Below the pieces are notes generated by a model. It was given only the letters and a program-made list of their open reading frames with translations. It was not told the origin of the DNA and searched no databases. Of a stretch of DNA of 6,597 bases, positions 1-5,568 are shown one piece after another. Positions within the stretch are counted from its first letter, which is position 1; the number at the start of each line of letters is the position of its first letter. The stretch is from Balneolaceae bacterium (lineage in GTDB: Bacteria; Bacteroidota; Rhodothermia; Balneolales; Balneolaceae). The stretch is from positions 1 to 6,597 of the forward strand of contig SLGA01000058.1 of assembly GCA_007123985.1 (NCBI GenBank), in the 5' to 3' direction. A program made the position numbers and the translations under genes.

Positions 1-237
1 TGAAGCCTGCTGCACAAGCACCCAAAAATCATTGGATTGCTCAGGCAGTTGTCTGATGGAGTTTCTGAGTTTCGTTTCACTTTCATTCCCCGAGGCTACC
101 ACGTTGTGATTAAGCCATTGAGTGAATGCATTTTTCTTTGCCTGGCTGGAAAACGGCTGCGCCAAATGGGCAACAAAACCCGCCATTACCAACGCAATGG
201 TTAATGATCGAAAGATATGTGAAAACTTGTTTTTCAT
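1..237 (-). CDS. Exported protein of unknown function, N-terminal 79 residues
   Basis: This is an open frame on the minus strand that starts with ATG at 237 and continues without a stop past the left edge, so only the first 79 residues are visible. It begins MKNKFSHIFR, followed by a hydrophobic stretch at about residues 11-26 (SLTIALVMAGFVAHLA). That gives a basic start, a hydrophobic core and small residues at about 26 or 33 suitable for signal peptidase I. There is no cysteine lipobox, so it is probably a Sec-exported soluble or surface protein rather than a lipoprotein. The visible mature part is polar and Asn/Gln-rich, with tryptophans near 41 and 72, and I recognise no family. An in-frame TAA lies at 280-282; the only other upstream start is a TTG at 276, which would put extra residues before an otherwise well-formed signal peptide, so ATG 237 is preferred. 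No Shine-Dalgarno sequence is seen. It lies 98 bp downstream of uvrA on the same strand. Confidence 0.7.
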   Translation of the reverse strand, partial: MKNKFSHIFRSLTIALVMAGFVAHLAQPFSSQAKKNAFTQWLNHNVVASGNESETKLRNSIRQLPEQSNDFWVLVQQAS

Positions 238-246
238 CAGACTTGT

Positions 247-268
247 AAAAATAGGCAGAAAGCTACCT
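247..268 (-). other. Small hairpin with U run before the left exported gene
   Basis: Read on the minus strand, AGGTAG (268-263), loop CTTT and CTGCCT (258-253) can form a 6-bp stem containing one U-G pair, followed by ATTTTT (252-247). This has the form of a weak intrinsic terminator, but it ends only 10 nt before the ATG at 237. It could therefore end leaky uvrA read-through, be a 5' leader hairpin of the downstream gene, or be chance. The stem is short, so confidence is low. Confidence 0.3.
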
Positions 269-273
269 GTTGA

Positions 274-303
274 CAAACTTTATTTATCATTTTGACTAGT
301 CAA
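274..303 (-). promoter_or_regulatory. Candidate Bacteroidota-type promoter for the left exported gene
   Basis: On the minus strand a TTG (303-301) is followed after 19 nt by AAAGTTTG (281-274), which matches 7 of 8 positions of the Bacteroidota -7 consensus TAnnTTTG. The spacing fits that promoter class as I know it. Transcription would begin near 267, about 30 nt before the ATG at 237. The prediction rests on the consensus alone. The region is AT-rich, so a chance match is possible. Confidence 0.35.
292..303. repeat. Perfect 12-bp palindrome TTGACTAGTCAA, possible operator
   Basis: TTGACTAGTCAA is identical to its own reverse complement over all 12 bases. It lies between uvrA and the left exported gene and covers the -33-like TTG of the candidate promoter. 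A dimeric regulator bound here would block or modulate that promoter, but no regulator gene is in view. With no unpaired loop it is better suited as a DNA site than as an RNA hairpin. Confidence 0.4.
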
Positions 304-335
304 CGAGCAGTCTTTCCGTTTAATTATTCAGTAGC

Positions 336-3188
336 TTAGACAGGCATTTTCGAACTTTTTCTGCTCTTCTCTCTTTCAAATTCGAGTTTTAGATATTTAC
401 CTGTATAACTGTTGGTTACTTCAGCCACATTTTCCGGAGTGCCTTCAGCGATAATTTCCCCTCCTCCGGCGCCTCCCTCGGGGCCTAAATCGATAATCCA
501 GTCAGAAGCCTTAATCAGATCGAGATTATGCTCAATCACAATTACGGTATTTCCTTTCTCAACAAGTTTTTGGATTACATTCACAAGCATTCTTACATCC
601 TGAAAATGAAGACCCGTTGTGGGTTCGTCCATAATGTAAACCGTATCGCCTGTACCGATTTTCGAGAGTTCTCTTGAGAGTTTAATCCGCTGGGCTTCAC
701 CGCCGCTAAGCGTTGTGCTTGACTGACCCATAGTGAGGTATCCCAGTCCTACAGAATTCAGTGTTTTTAGTTTTCGTTTAATAGAAGGCACCGAATCAAA
801 AAAATCGGCTGCATCACTTACAGGCATCTGTAATACATCAGATATATTTTTTCCCTTGTAGTGAATTTCAAGTGTTTCCCTATTGTACCGTTTGCCGTTG
901 CAATTTTCACAGTTCACGTAGACATCCGGCAGAAAATTCATCTCAATTTTTCGAACACCGTCTCCCTGGCAGGTTTCACATCGCCCACCCTTCACATTGA
1001 ACGAGAACCTTCCCTGATCATAACCTCTGATTTTTGATTCAGGCAGCTCTGCAAATAGCGAACGAATATGGTCGAAGACTTTCGTATAGGTACCGGGATT
1101 AGACCTCGGTGTACGCCCAATGGGGCTTTGATCAATAGATATAACTTTATCTACATGCTTAAGTCCTTCAACTTTTCGATAGGGAAGAGGCACTGCCTTC
1201 GAGTTGTAGAACTCATTCATAAGAATGGGTGTAAGGGTTTGATTAATCAGCGAACTTTTGCCGCTGCCGCTTACTCCTGTTACACAGATAAATTTTCCGA
1301 GCGGAATTTCCAGATCAACATCATTGAGGTTATGGCCGGTGGCATTCTTAAGCTTAATTTTTTTACCACTTCCTTTACGCCTTTTTTCGGGATAAGGTAT
1401 TACTTCCTCATCCTTCAGGAATTTTGTGGTCATGGAGTCAGAGTCCAGCTCCTCAGGTTTCCCTTTAGTTACCACAAATCCGCCCTCTGTACCGGCACCG
1501 GGACCAAGATCTACCACATAATCCGCGTGTTCGATAGTTTCACGATCATGCTCAACCACAATTACGCTGTTACCTAAATCGCGCAGAGTTTCCAGGGATT
1601 GTATCAGTTTGATATTATCACGCTGATGAAGGCCAATACTCGGTTCGTCCAGAATGTAGAGTACTCCAACCAGTTGTGTTCCGATTTGAGTAGCCAGCCG
1701 GATTCGCTGTGCTTCACCACCGCTCAGAGTTTGTGCTTCCCTGTCGAGCGATAGATAGTTCAGGCCTACATTCAGTAGAAAATCAAGCCGGTCGATAACC
1801 TCTTTTAGTACTTGCTGGCCAATTTTTCGCTGCCGTTCTGTAAGGTTTAAATTCCCCACCGTTTTGCGAAGGGTGCTGATATCCTGCAGTACCAGATCCC
1901 GAATGGTAAAGCCATCAATTTTGTAGGATAGAGCTTCTTTGTTGAGGCGGCCGCCATCACAGGCAGGACATGTAATTTTTGAAAGAAATGCCTTGGCCTT
2001 GTCGCGCTGTTTGTTTGATTTGCTCTCTTCGTACTGCTCTCTGATAATCGCTTTGAGGCCTGTAAACCGATGTTTATAGGTTACGTTATTATTTTTAAAA
2101 TCGTAACTGATATTGAATTTCTTGTCACCACCGCCTTCAAAAAGAAGGTCTATCGCCTCATCGGTAAAGGTATTGATTGGCATGCTAAAATCATGATTCA
2201 CACTTTCCAGAACAGCCTTAATTTGTTTGAATACAAAAATATCTCTGGGTTCTCCTAAAAAGCGGATAGCACCCTCATTAATACTCTGTTCAGGATTTTG
2301 GATCACAAGATTATGATTTACATCATATTTATACCCCAATCCATTGCACGATTTGCAGGCACCAAATGGCGAATTAAACGAAAAGAGATTTGGAGCAGGA
2401 TCTTCATAGGAGAGGCCACTCTCATAGTCATACAGATTTTTTGAGAACACCTGATCGCGTATTTGTCCGTCTTCCTGAATGCCGAGAATCAGGTTGCCAT
2501 CGGCCATTTCGAGAGCCAAATGCACACTTTCTGAGATGCGATTTTTGCTTTTCTCGGAGATAACAAACCTGTCTATCACCACCTCTATGTTATGTGTTTT
2601 ATAACGATCGAGCTTAATTTCACCTTCCAGATCGATAAGTTGACCATCAACGCGTGCTTTTATATAGCCCTGTTTTTGCATCTGCTCAAAGAGCTCACGG
2701 TAGTGGCCTTTTCGGCCGCGAACTACAGGTGCAAGGCAGTATGCTTTTATACCCTCGGGCAGTTGCATAATAGCAGATACAATCTGGTCGGATGTCTGCT
2801 TGGCCATCTTGTTACCCGAAATATATGAGTAAGGAACTCCGACACGCGCATACAAAAGGCGCAGAAAATCGTAAATTTCGGTAACGGTACCCACTGTTGA
2901 ACGGGGATTGCGATTGGTGGTTTTCTGATCAATGGAGATTACGGGAGAGAGACCGTCAATAAAATCCACATCCGGTCGCTCCATCATTCCAAGAAACTGC
3001 CGGGCATATGCTGAGAGCGATTCCAGAAATCTTCGCTGACCTTCTGCGTAGATCGTATCGAAAGCGAGAGAGGATTTGCCCGATCCGGATAAACCTGTAA
3101 ACACAACCAGCTGTTCACGAGGTATGTTAATGTCAATGTTCTTTAGATTGTGTTCGCGTGCTCCGCGAATAACGATATGTTCCTGCAA
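336..3188 (-). CDS. uvrA: UvrABC excinuclease subunit A (UvrA)
   Basis: UvrA is the cytoplasmic DNA-damage sensor of nucleotide excision repair: a dimeric ATPase that loads UvrB at lesions. The 950 residues match the usual length of about 940-960. The first ABC half has Walker A GLSGSGKSS (32-40), signature LSGGEAQRI (488-496), Walker B YILDEPSIGL (511-520) and the switch histidine in EHD (about 547). The second half has Walker A GVSGSGKSS (638-646), LSGGEAQRI (827-835), Walker B YIMDEPTTGL (851-860) and EHN (about 887). The C-terminal zinc module is intact (C737, C740, C760, C763). The insertion-domain zinc finger keeps only its second pair (C278, C281). The start is TTG: an in-frame TAA lies at 3213-3215, no ATG lies between, and the family-typical IRGAREHNLKN follows a few residues in. 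The leader is purine-rich without a true Shine-Dalgarno. It is divergent from aroG, and no strong terminator follows. Confidence 0.98.
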   Translation of the reverse strand: MQEHIVIRGAREHNLKNIDINIPREQLVVFTGLSGSGKSSLAFDTIYAEGQRRFLESLSAYARQFLGMMERPDVDFIDGLSPVISIDQKTTNRNPRSTVGTVTEIYDFLRLLYARVGVPYSYISGNKMAKQTSDQIVSAIMQLPEGIKAYCLAPVVRGRKGHYRELFEQMQKQGYIKARVDGQLIDLEGEIKLDRYKTHNIEVVIDRFVISEKSKNRISESVHLALEMADGNLILGIQEDGQIRDQVFSKNLYDYESGLSYEDPAPNLFSFNSPFGACKSCNGLGYKYDVNHNLVIQNPEQSINEGAIRFLGEPRDIFVFKQIKAVLESVNHDFSMPINTFTDEAIDLLFEGGGDKKFNISYDFKNNNVTYKHRFTGLKAIIREQYEESKSNKQRDKAKAFLSKITCPACDGGRLNKEALSYKIDGFTIRDLVLQDISTLRKTVGNLNLTERQRKIGQQVLKEVIDRLDFLLNVGLNYLSLDREAQTLSGGEAQRIRLATQIGTQLVGVLYILDEPSIGLHQRDNIKLIQSLETLRDLGNSVIVVEHDRETIEHADYVVDLGPGAGTEGGFVVTKGKPEELDSDSMTTKFLKDEEVIPYPEKRRKGSGKKIKLKNATGHNLNDVDLEIPLGKFICVTGVSGSGKSSLINQTLTPILMNEFYNSKAVPLPYRKVEGLKHVDKVISIDQSPIGRTPRSNPGTYTKVFDHIRSLFAELPESKIRGYDQGRFSFNVKGGRCETCQGDGVRKIEMNFLPDVYVNCENCNGKRYNRETLEIHYKGKNISDVLQMPVSDAADFFDSVPSIKRKLKTLNSVGLGYLTMGQSSTTLSGGEAQRIKLSRELSKIGTGDTVYIMDEPTTGLHFQDVRMLVNVIQKLVEKGNTVIVIEHNLDLIKASDWIIDLGPEGGAGGGEIIAEGTPENVAEVTNSYTGKYLKLEFEREKSRKSSKMPV

Positions 3189-3223
3189 GAATTTTTTTCT
3201 TTGAGTTAAACCTTAGAAAATAA

Positions 3224-3257
3224 CAAACCTTTCACGCAACAGCACGTTCCTGTTCAA
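3224..3257 (-). promoter_or_regulatory. Weak candidate promoter for uvrA
   Basis: On the minus strand AAGGTTTG (3231-3224) matches 7 of 8 positions of TAnnTTTG, with an upstream TTG (3257-3255) 23 nt away, at the long end of acceptable spacing. It lies about 35 nt before the TTG start codon. I found no typical LexA-type SOS box that I would trust. Inference from consensus only. Confidence 0.22.
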
Positions 3258-3266
3258 TAAAAAAAT

Positions 3267-3354
3267 GTGGTTAAAAAACGGTAAAGAGTCTTAAAAACGA
3301 ACATTTATTAATTATTTGGCAAATGATGCGTATATTTACAGTCTTTTTTAACAC
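3267..3354. repeat. Imperfect inverted repeat in the uvrA/aroG divergent region
   Basis: GTGGTTAAAAAACGGTAAA (3267-3285) resembles the reverse complement of the segment at 3335-3354, which begins TTTAC and ends TTAACAC. The match is broken by single substitutions and small gaps, and the arms are about 50 bp apart. The right arm overlaps the candidate -7 element of aroG. The arms are AT-rich, so part of the similarity is expected by chance. It could be a looped operator or nothing. The remainder of this 184-bp gap holds no gene that I can see. Confidence 0.2.
3331..3338 (+). promoter_or_regulatory. Candidate -7 element for aroG
   Basis: TATATTTA matches TAnnTTTG at seven of eight positions and lies 34 nt upstream of the aroG ATG, a plausible distance. 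No TTG sits at the usual 17-23 nt upstream; the nearest (3316-3318) leaves only 12 nt. The promoter is therefore only half supported. No attenuator-like leader peptide or aromatic-amino-acid codon run is visible in the short leader. Confidence 0.28.
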
Positions 3355-3372
3355 TCAATATTTGCATTACAG

Positions 3373-4770
3373 ATGAGCACAACTACACCGAAAGTAAATC
3401 AGATTGAAAGCCAGAGAATTCTTGAAGGCGAAGGATGGCATCCATTATCATGGAACGAAAAAGAGATTACCCAGCTGCCGCCTTATCCTGAAACTGAGGC
3501 ACTTCAATCAGCTTTTAACGAATTGAAATCTCTTCCGCCGCTAATCACTTCATGGGAAATTGAAGCACTTAAAGAGAAGCTTGCGGATGTGGCCGAAGGA
3601 AATGCTTTTTTACTTCAGGGTGGCGACTGTGCCGAAACATTTAATGCCTGTACTTCCGTAAAGCTTGTAAACATGCTGAAAGTGATGCTTCAGATGAGCT
3701 TTATCCTGATTCATGAAATGGGAACTCCGGTTGTAAGGCTTGGAAGAATAGCCGGTCAATACGCAAAACCACGTTCTAAGGATTATGAAGTGGTAAATGG
3801 CGTAAAAATGATGAACTATCGCGGTGATTTGATTAACAGCTTTGAAGCTACCGTGGAAGCACGAACACCGGACCCTAAGAGACTGCTTGAAGCCTACGAA
3901 AAAGCTGCACTTTCACTGAATTTCTTACGTGCACTTTCAGACGAAGGTTTTGCCGATTTGCAACACCCCGAGCAGTGGGAGCTCGATTTTATGCAGAATA
4001 ATGAGTATTACAAAGATTACGAGCAGATGGTAAGCTCTATCAACAAGGCGATTAAGTTTATGGATACCATCACGCCAAATCGTATCAATACATCCCATAA
4101 AGTTGACTTGTACACTTCACACGAAGCACTGAATCTTTTTTATGACTCTGCCCAAACGCGGCGTGTTCCCCGCAAACAGGGATGGTTCAACCTGAGTGCA
4201 CATCTTGTTTGGCTCGGTAACCGAACACAACAGTTGGATGGTGGACACATTGAATACCTGAAGGGAATACAAAATCCAATCGGTATTAAAGTAGGGCCTC
4301 CGTTTGATCTGGAAAATCTTCTCCGTCTTCTTGATACTCTCAATCCAAATCACGAGGCCGGAAAGATTGTACTGATTACACGAATGGGGCATGAGAATGT
4401 GAAGAAACACCTGCCTACGTTTATCCGTGCCATCAAACAAAACGGACATCCTGTTGTATGGAGTTGCGACCCGATGCATGGAAATACCTACTCAACCGGC
4501 AGTAATGTAAAAACCCGGAAATTTAATGATATTCTGCAGGAGATCAGAGAGACGTTTGAGGTACATCGTTCGGAAGCCAGTTACCTCGGTGGTGTTCACC
4601 TCGAGCTTACAGGTGATAATGTAACAGAATGTGTTGGTGGTGCAAACGGCCTGAATGAAGATGGGTTGGCATCCAACTACGAAACCTACTGCGACCCGCG
4701 GCTTAACTACGAGCAGAGCCTCGAAATGGCATTTCTTGTGGCTAAAGAGTGGAATAAAAGCTACAGATAA
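3373..4770 (+). CDS. aroG: Type II 3-deoxy-7-phosphoheptulonate (DAHP) synthase
   Basis: This enzyme condenses phosphoenolpyruvate with erythrose 4-phosphate to DAHP, the first step of the shikimate pathway, in the cytoplasm. At 465 residues it closely follows the length and numbering of the Mycobacterium tuberculosis type II enzyme. The metal ligands are present as C86 (GGDCAET), H369 (DPMHGNT), E411 (HLELTGDN) and D441 (CDPRLN). Substrate-contacting basic residues are R125 and K132 (RIAGQYAKPRS), R284, K306 (NPIGIKVGP) and R337 (ITRMG). The segment at about 195-232 corresponds to the extra helices that carry allosteric sites in the mycobacterial enzyme, so feedback inhibition is possible but not shown. 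The family motif GERTRQ appears here as GNRTQQ (N283). The ATG start leaves a normal N-terminus, and no Shine-Dalgarno is seen. Neighbours are not aromatic-pathway genes. The symbol follows mycobacterial usage; aroF or aroH would be equally acceptable. Confidence 0.96.
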   Translation: MSTTTPKVNQIESQRILEGEGWHPLSWNEKEITQLPPYPETEALQSAFNELKSLPPLITSWEIEALKEKLADVAEGNAFLLQGGDCAETFNACTSVKLVNMLKVMLQMSFILIHEMGTPVVRLGRIAGQYAKPRSKDYEVVNGVKMMNYRGDLINSFEATVEARTPDPKRLLEAYEKAALSLNFLRALSDEGFADLQHPEQWELDFMQNNEYYKDYEQMVSSINKAIKFMDTITPNRINTSHKVDLYTSHEALNLFYDSAQTRRVPRKQGWFNLSAHLVWLGNRTQQLDGGHIEYLKGIQNPIGIKVGPPFDLENLLRLLDTLNPNHEAGKIVLITRMGHENVKKHLPTFIRAIKQNGHPVVWSCDPMHGNTYSTGSNVKTRKFNDILQEIRETFEVHRSEASYLGGVHLELTGDNVTECVGGANGLNEDGLASNYETYCDPRLNYEQSLEMAFLVAKEWNKSYR

Positions 4771-4840
4771 TAAAGGTTCAGTTACGTTTCAGTCAACTTA
4801 ACAGTCGGGATGGTCAAGGTGTCTCCTCTGCCTCTGACAA

Positions 4841-4858
4841 ACGGTCTCTTTAGACTGT
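4841..4858 (+). other. Short hairpin downstream of aroG
   Basis: ACGGTCT (4841-4847), loop CTTT and AGACTGT (4852-4858) can pair over 7 bp including one G-U pair. No T run follows directly, so it is not itself a standard terminator. It may be part of a structured aroG 3' untranslated region together with the next hairpin. Confidence 0.3.
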
Positions 4859-4877
4859 GAAGAGTGAAAAATCTGCA

Positions 4878-4915
4878 GACTCTCTCTCAAGGGTGTCATG
4901 TTTTCTTTTTGTTTT
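4878..4915 (+). terminator. Weak candidate terminator of aroG
   Basis: GACTCTC (4878-4884) pairs with GGGTGTC (4891-4897) with one T-T mismatch and one G-U pair around a 6-nt loop. A T-rich run follows at 4899-4915, interrupted by single non-T bases. Its place about 110 bp after the aroG stop and before the Hsp20 promoter region fits termination of aroG, but the stem is weak. Confidence 0.35.
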
Positions 4916-4919
4916 ATGA

Positions 4920-4949
4920 TTTGGCATTTCAATTGCAATACTATTGATA
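4920..4949 (+). promoter_or_regulatory. Weak candidate promoter for the Hsp20 gene
   Basis: TTTGGCA (4920-4926) could serve as a -33/-35 element. With an 18-nt gap after TTTG it is followed by TATTGATA (4942-4949), which matches only part of the TAnnTTTG or TATAAT consensus. I see no CIRCE inverted repeat (TTAGCACTC-N9-GAGTGCTAA) and no convincing sigma-32 box (CTTGAA...CCCAT), so how heat induction would occur is not evident from this sequence. Confidence 0.22.
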
Positions 4950-4974
4950 AAAGCCTAACAATCATGAACTAAAT

Positions 4975-4978
4975 GGAG
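4975..4978 (+). promoter_or_regulatory. Shine-Dalgarno site of the Hsp20 gene
   Basis: GGAG sits 8 nt before the ATG at 4987 and fixes that start. Two earlier ATGs close upstream (at 4964 and 4973) run into stops within a few codons. It is the only clear Shine-Dalgarno sequence before any gene start in this window. Confidence 0.7.
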
Positions 4979-4986
4979 ACAAAATC

Positions 4987-5415
4987 ATGACACTTATAAA
5001 GTATACCCAACCAGACAAAGACATATTCGGCAAGCGTTTTTCAGACATCATGGATGAGTTTTTTAATGATGCACTGGAAACCCGCAGAAATACATTCGCC
5101 CCGAGTATTAATATATCAGAAACCGAGAAGCAATACGTTATCGAAGTGGAAGTACCCGGAGTGGATAAGAAAGACATCGAACTTAACGTTGAAAAGAATA
5201 CACTCACTATAAGTGGTGAACGCAAGTTCGAGAAGAAAGAAGATGGAAAGCAGTATCACAGAGTGGAATCACACTATGGTAGTTTCAGCCGCTCCTTCAC
5301 ACTTCCCGATAATGTAGATATTGAAACAATTCATGCTGCCTACAACAATGGAATGCTGTCTATCACCGTTGATAAGAGTGAGCAGAGCATGAAGAAGCAA
5401 ATTAAAATTAAGTAA
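4987..5415 (+). CDS. hsp20: Small heat-shock protein, Hsp20/alpha-crystallin family
   Basis: Small heat-shock proteins are ATP-independent cytoplasmic holdases that bind unfolding proteins and pass them to DnaK or ClpB. The 142 residues are a typical bacterial length. A short amphipathic N-terminal arm (1-36, with IFGKRFSDIMDEFF) precedes the alpha-crystallin domain (about 38-130). The domain opens with PSINISETEKQY, continues with the conserved VEVPGVDKKDIEL (about 54-66) and ISGER (75-79), and ends with the family motif around AAYNNGMLSITV (117-128, an A-x-x-x-N-G-x-L pattern). The C-terminal tail KQIKIK holds an I-x-I motif (I139, I141), which in this family docks into a neighbouring subunit during oligomer assembly. 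No cysteine is present. The gene stands alone between aroG and an HtrA protease and has its own ribosome binding site and a strong terminator. The symbol is a family label; I cannot name an ortholog. Confidence 0.96.
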   Translation: MTLIKYTQPDKDIFGKRFSDIMDEFFNDALETRRNTFAPSINISETEKQYVIEVEVPGVDKKDIELNVEKNTLTISGERKFEKKEDGKQYHRVESHYGSFSRSFTLPDNVDIETIHAAYNNGMLSITVDKSEQSMKKQIKIK

Positions 5416-5459
5416 AGAGCTGTTCTTCTTAGTCCCCTAAAGAGAGCAGGTTAGTTAGC

Positions 5460-5497
5460 GCCGGAGTTGCATTGACATGCGCCTCCGGCATTTTTTT
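5460..5497 (+). terminator. Strong intrinsic terminator after the Hsp20 gene
   Basis: GCCGGAG (5460-5466) pairs perfectly with CTCCGGC (5483-5489). Inside, GCAT (5469-5472) pairs with ATGC (5477-5480) around a TGAC loop, with a 2x2 internal loop between the two stems. An A and seven consecutive Ts (5491-5497) follow. It lies 45 nt after the Hsp20 stop, so Hsp20 and the HtrA gene should be transcribed separately. Confidence 0.9.
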
Positions 5498-5512
5498 GCT
5501 GATATGCTATGC

Positions 5513-5520
5513 AATATTTG
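5513..5520 (+). promoter_or_regulatory. Candidate -7 element for the HtrA protease gene
   Basis: AATATTTG matches 7 of 8 positions of TAnnTTTG and lies 48 nt before the ATG at 5569, just after the terminator. The nearest upstream TTTG (5495-5498) leaves only 14 nt of spacing, and it sits in the terminator T run. A promoter is expected between the terminator and the gene, but this exact placement is uncertain. Confidence 0.22.
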
Positions 5521-5568
5521 CCACCCAAAACGTTTGCTAAACTGAAATAATTAACTCTAACTAATTCT

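Noticed and set aside
260..337. Inverted pair AAGCTAC (260-266) and GTAGCTT (331-337)
   Set aside because: Only 7 bp with arms 64 nt apart; chance occurrence is likely and it does not form a compact structure.
1068..1577. A 169-codon plus-strand open frame within the uvrA region
   Set aside because: It lies wholly antisense to highly conserved UvrA coding sequence and its product looks like no known protein; it is a shadow frame.
4117..4479. Minus-strand open frames of 120 and 67 codons opposite aroG
   Set aside because: They are antisense to conserved catalytic segments of DAHP synthase and show no protein-family features.
4810..4860. A 16-codon open frame between aroG and the Hsp20 gene (starts MVKVSPLP)
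   Set aside because: It is very short, lacks a ribosome binding site and has no recognisable features; expected by chance.
4859..4886. Possible CIRCE element or stem from AGAGT and ACTCT upstream of the Hsp20 gene
   Set aside because: Only 5 bp pair and the sequence does not match TTAGCACTC-N9-GAGTGCTAA.
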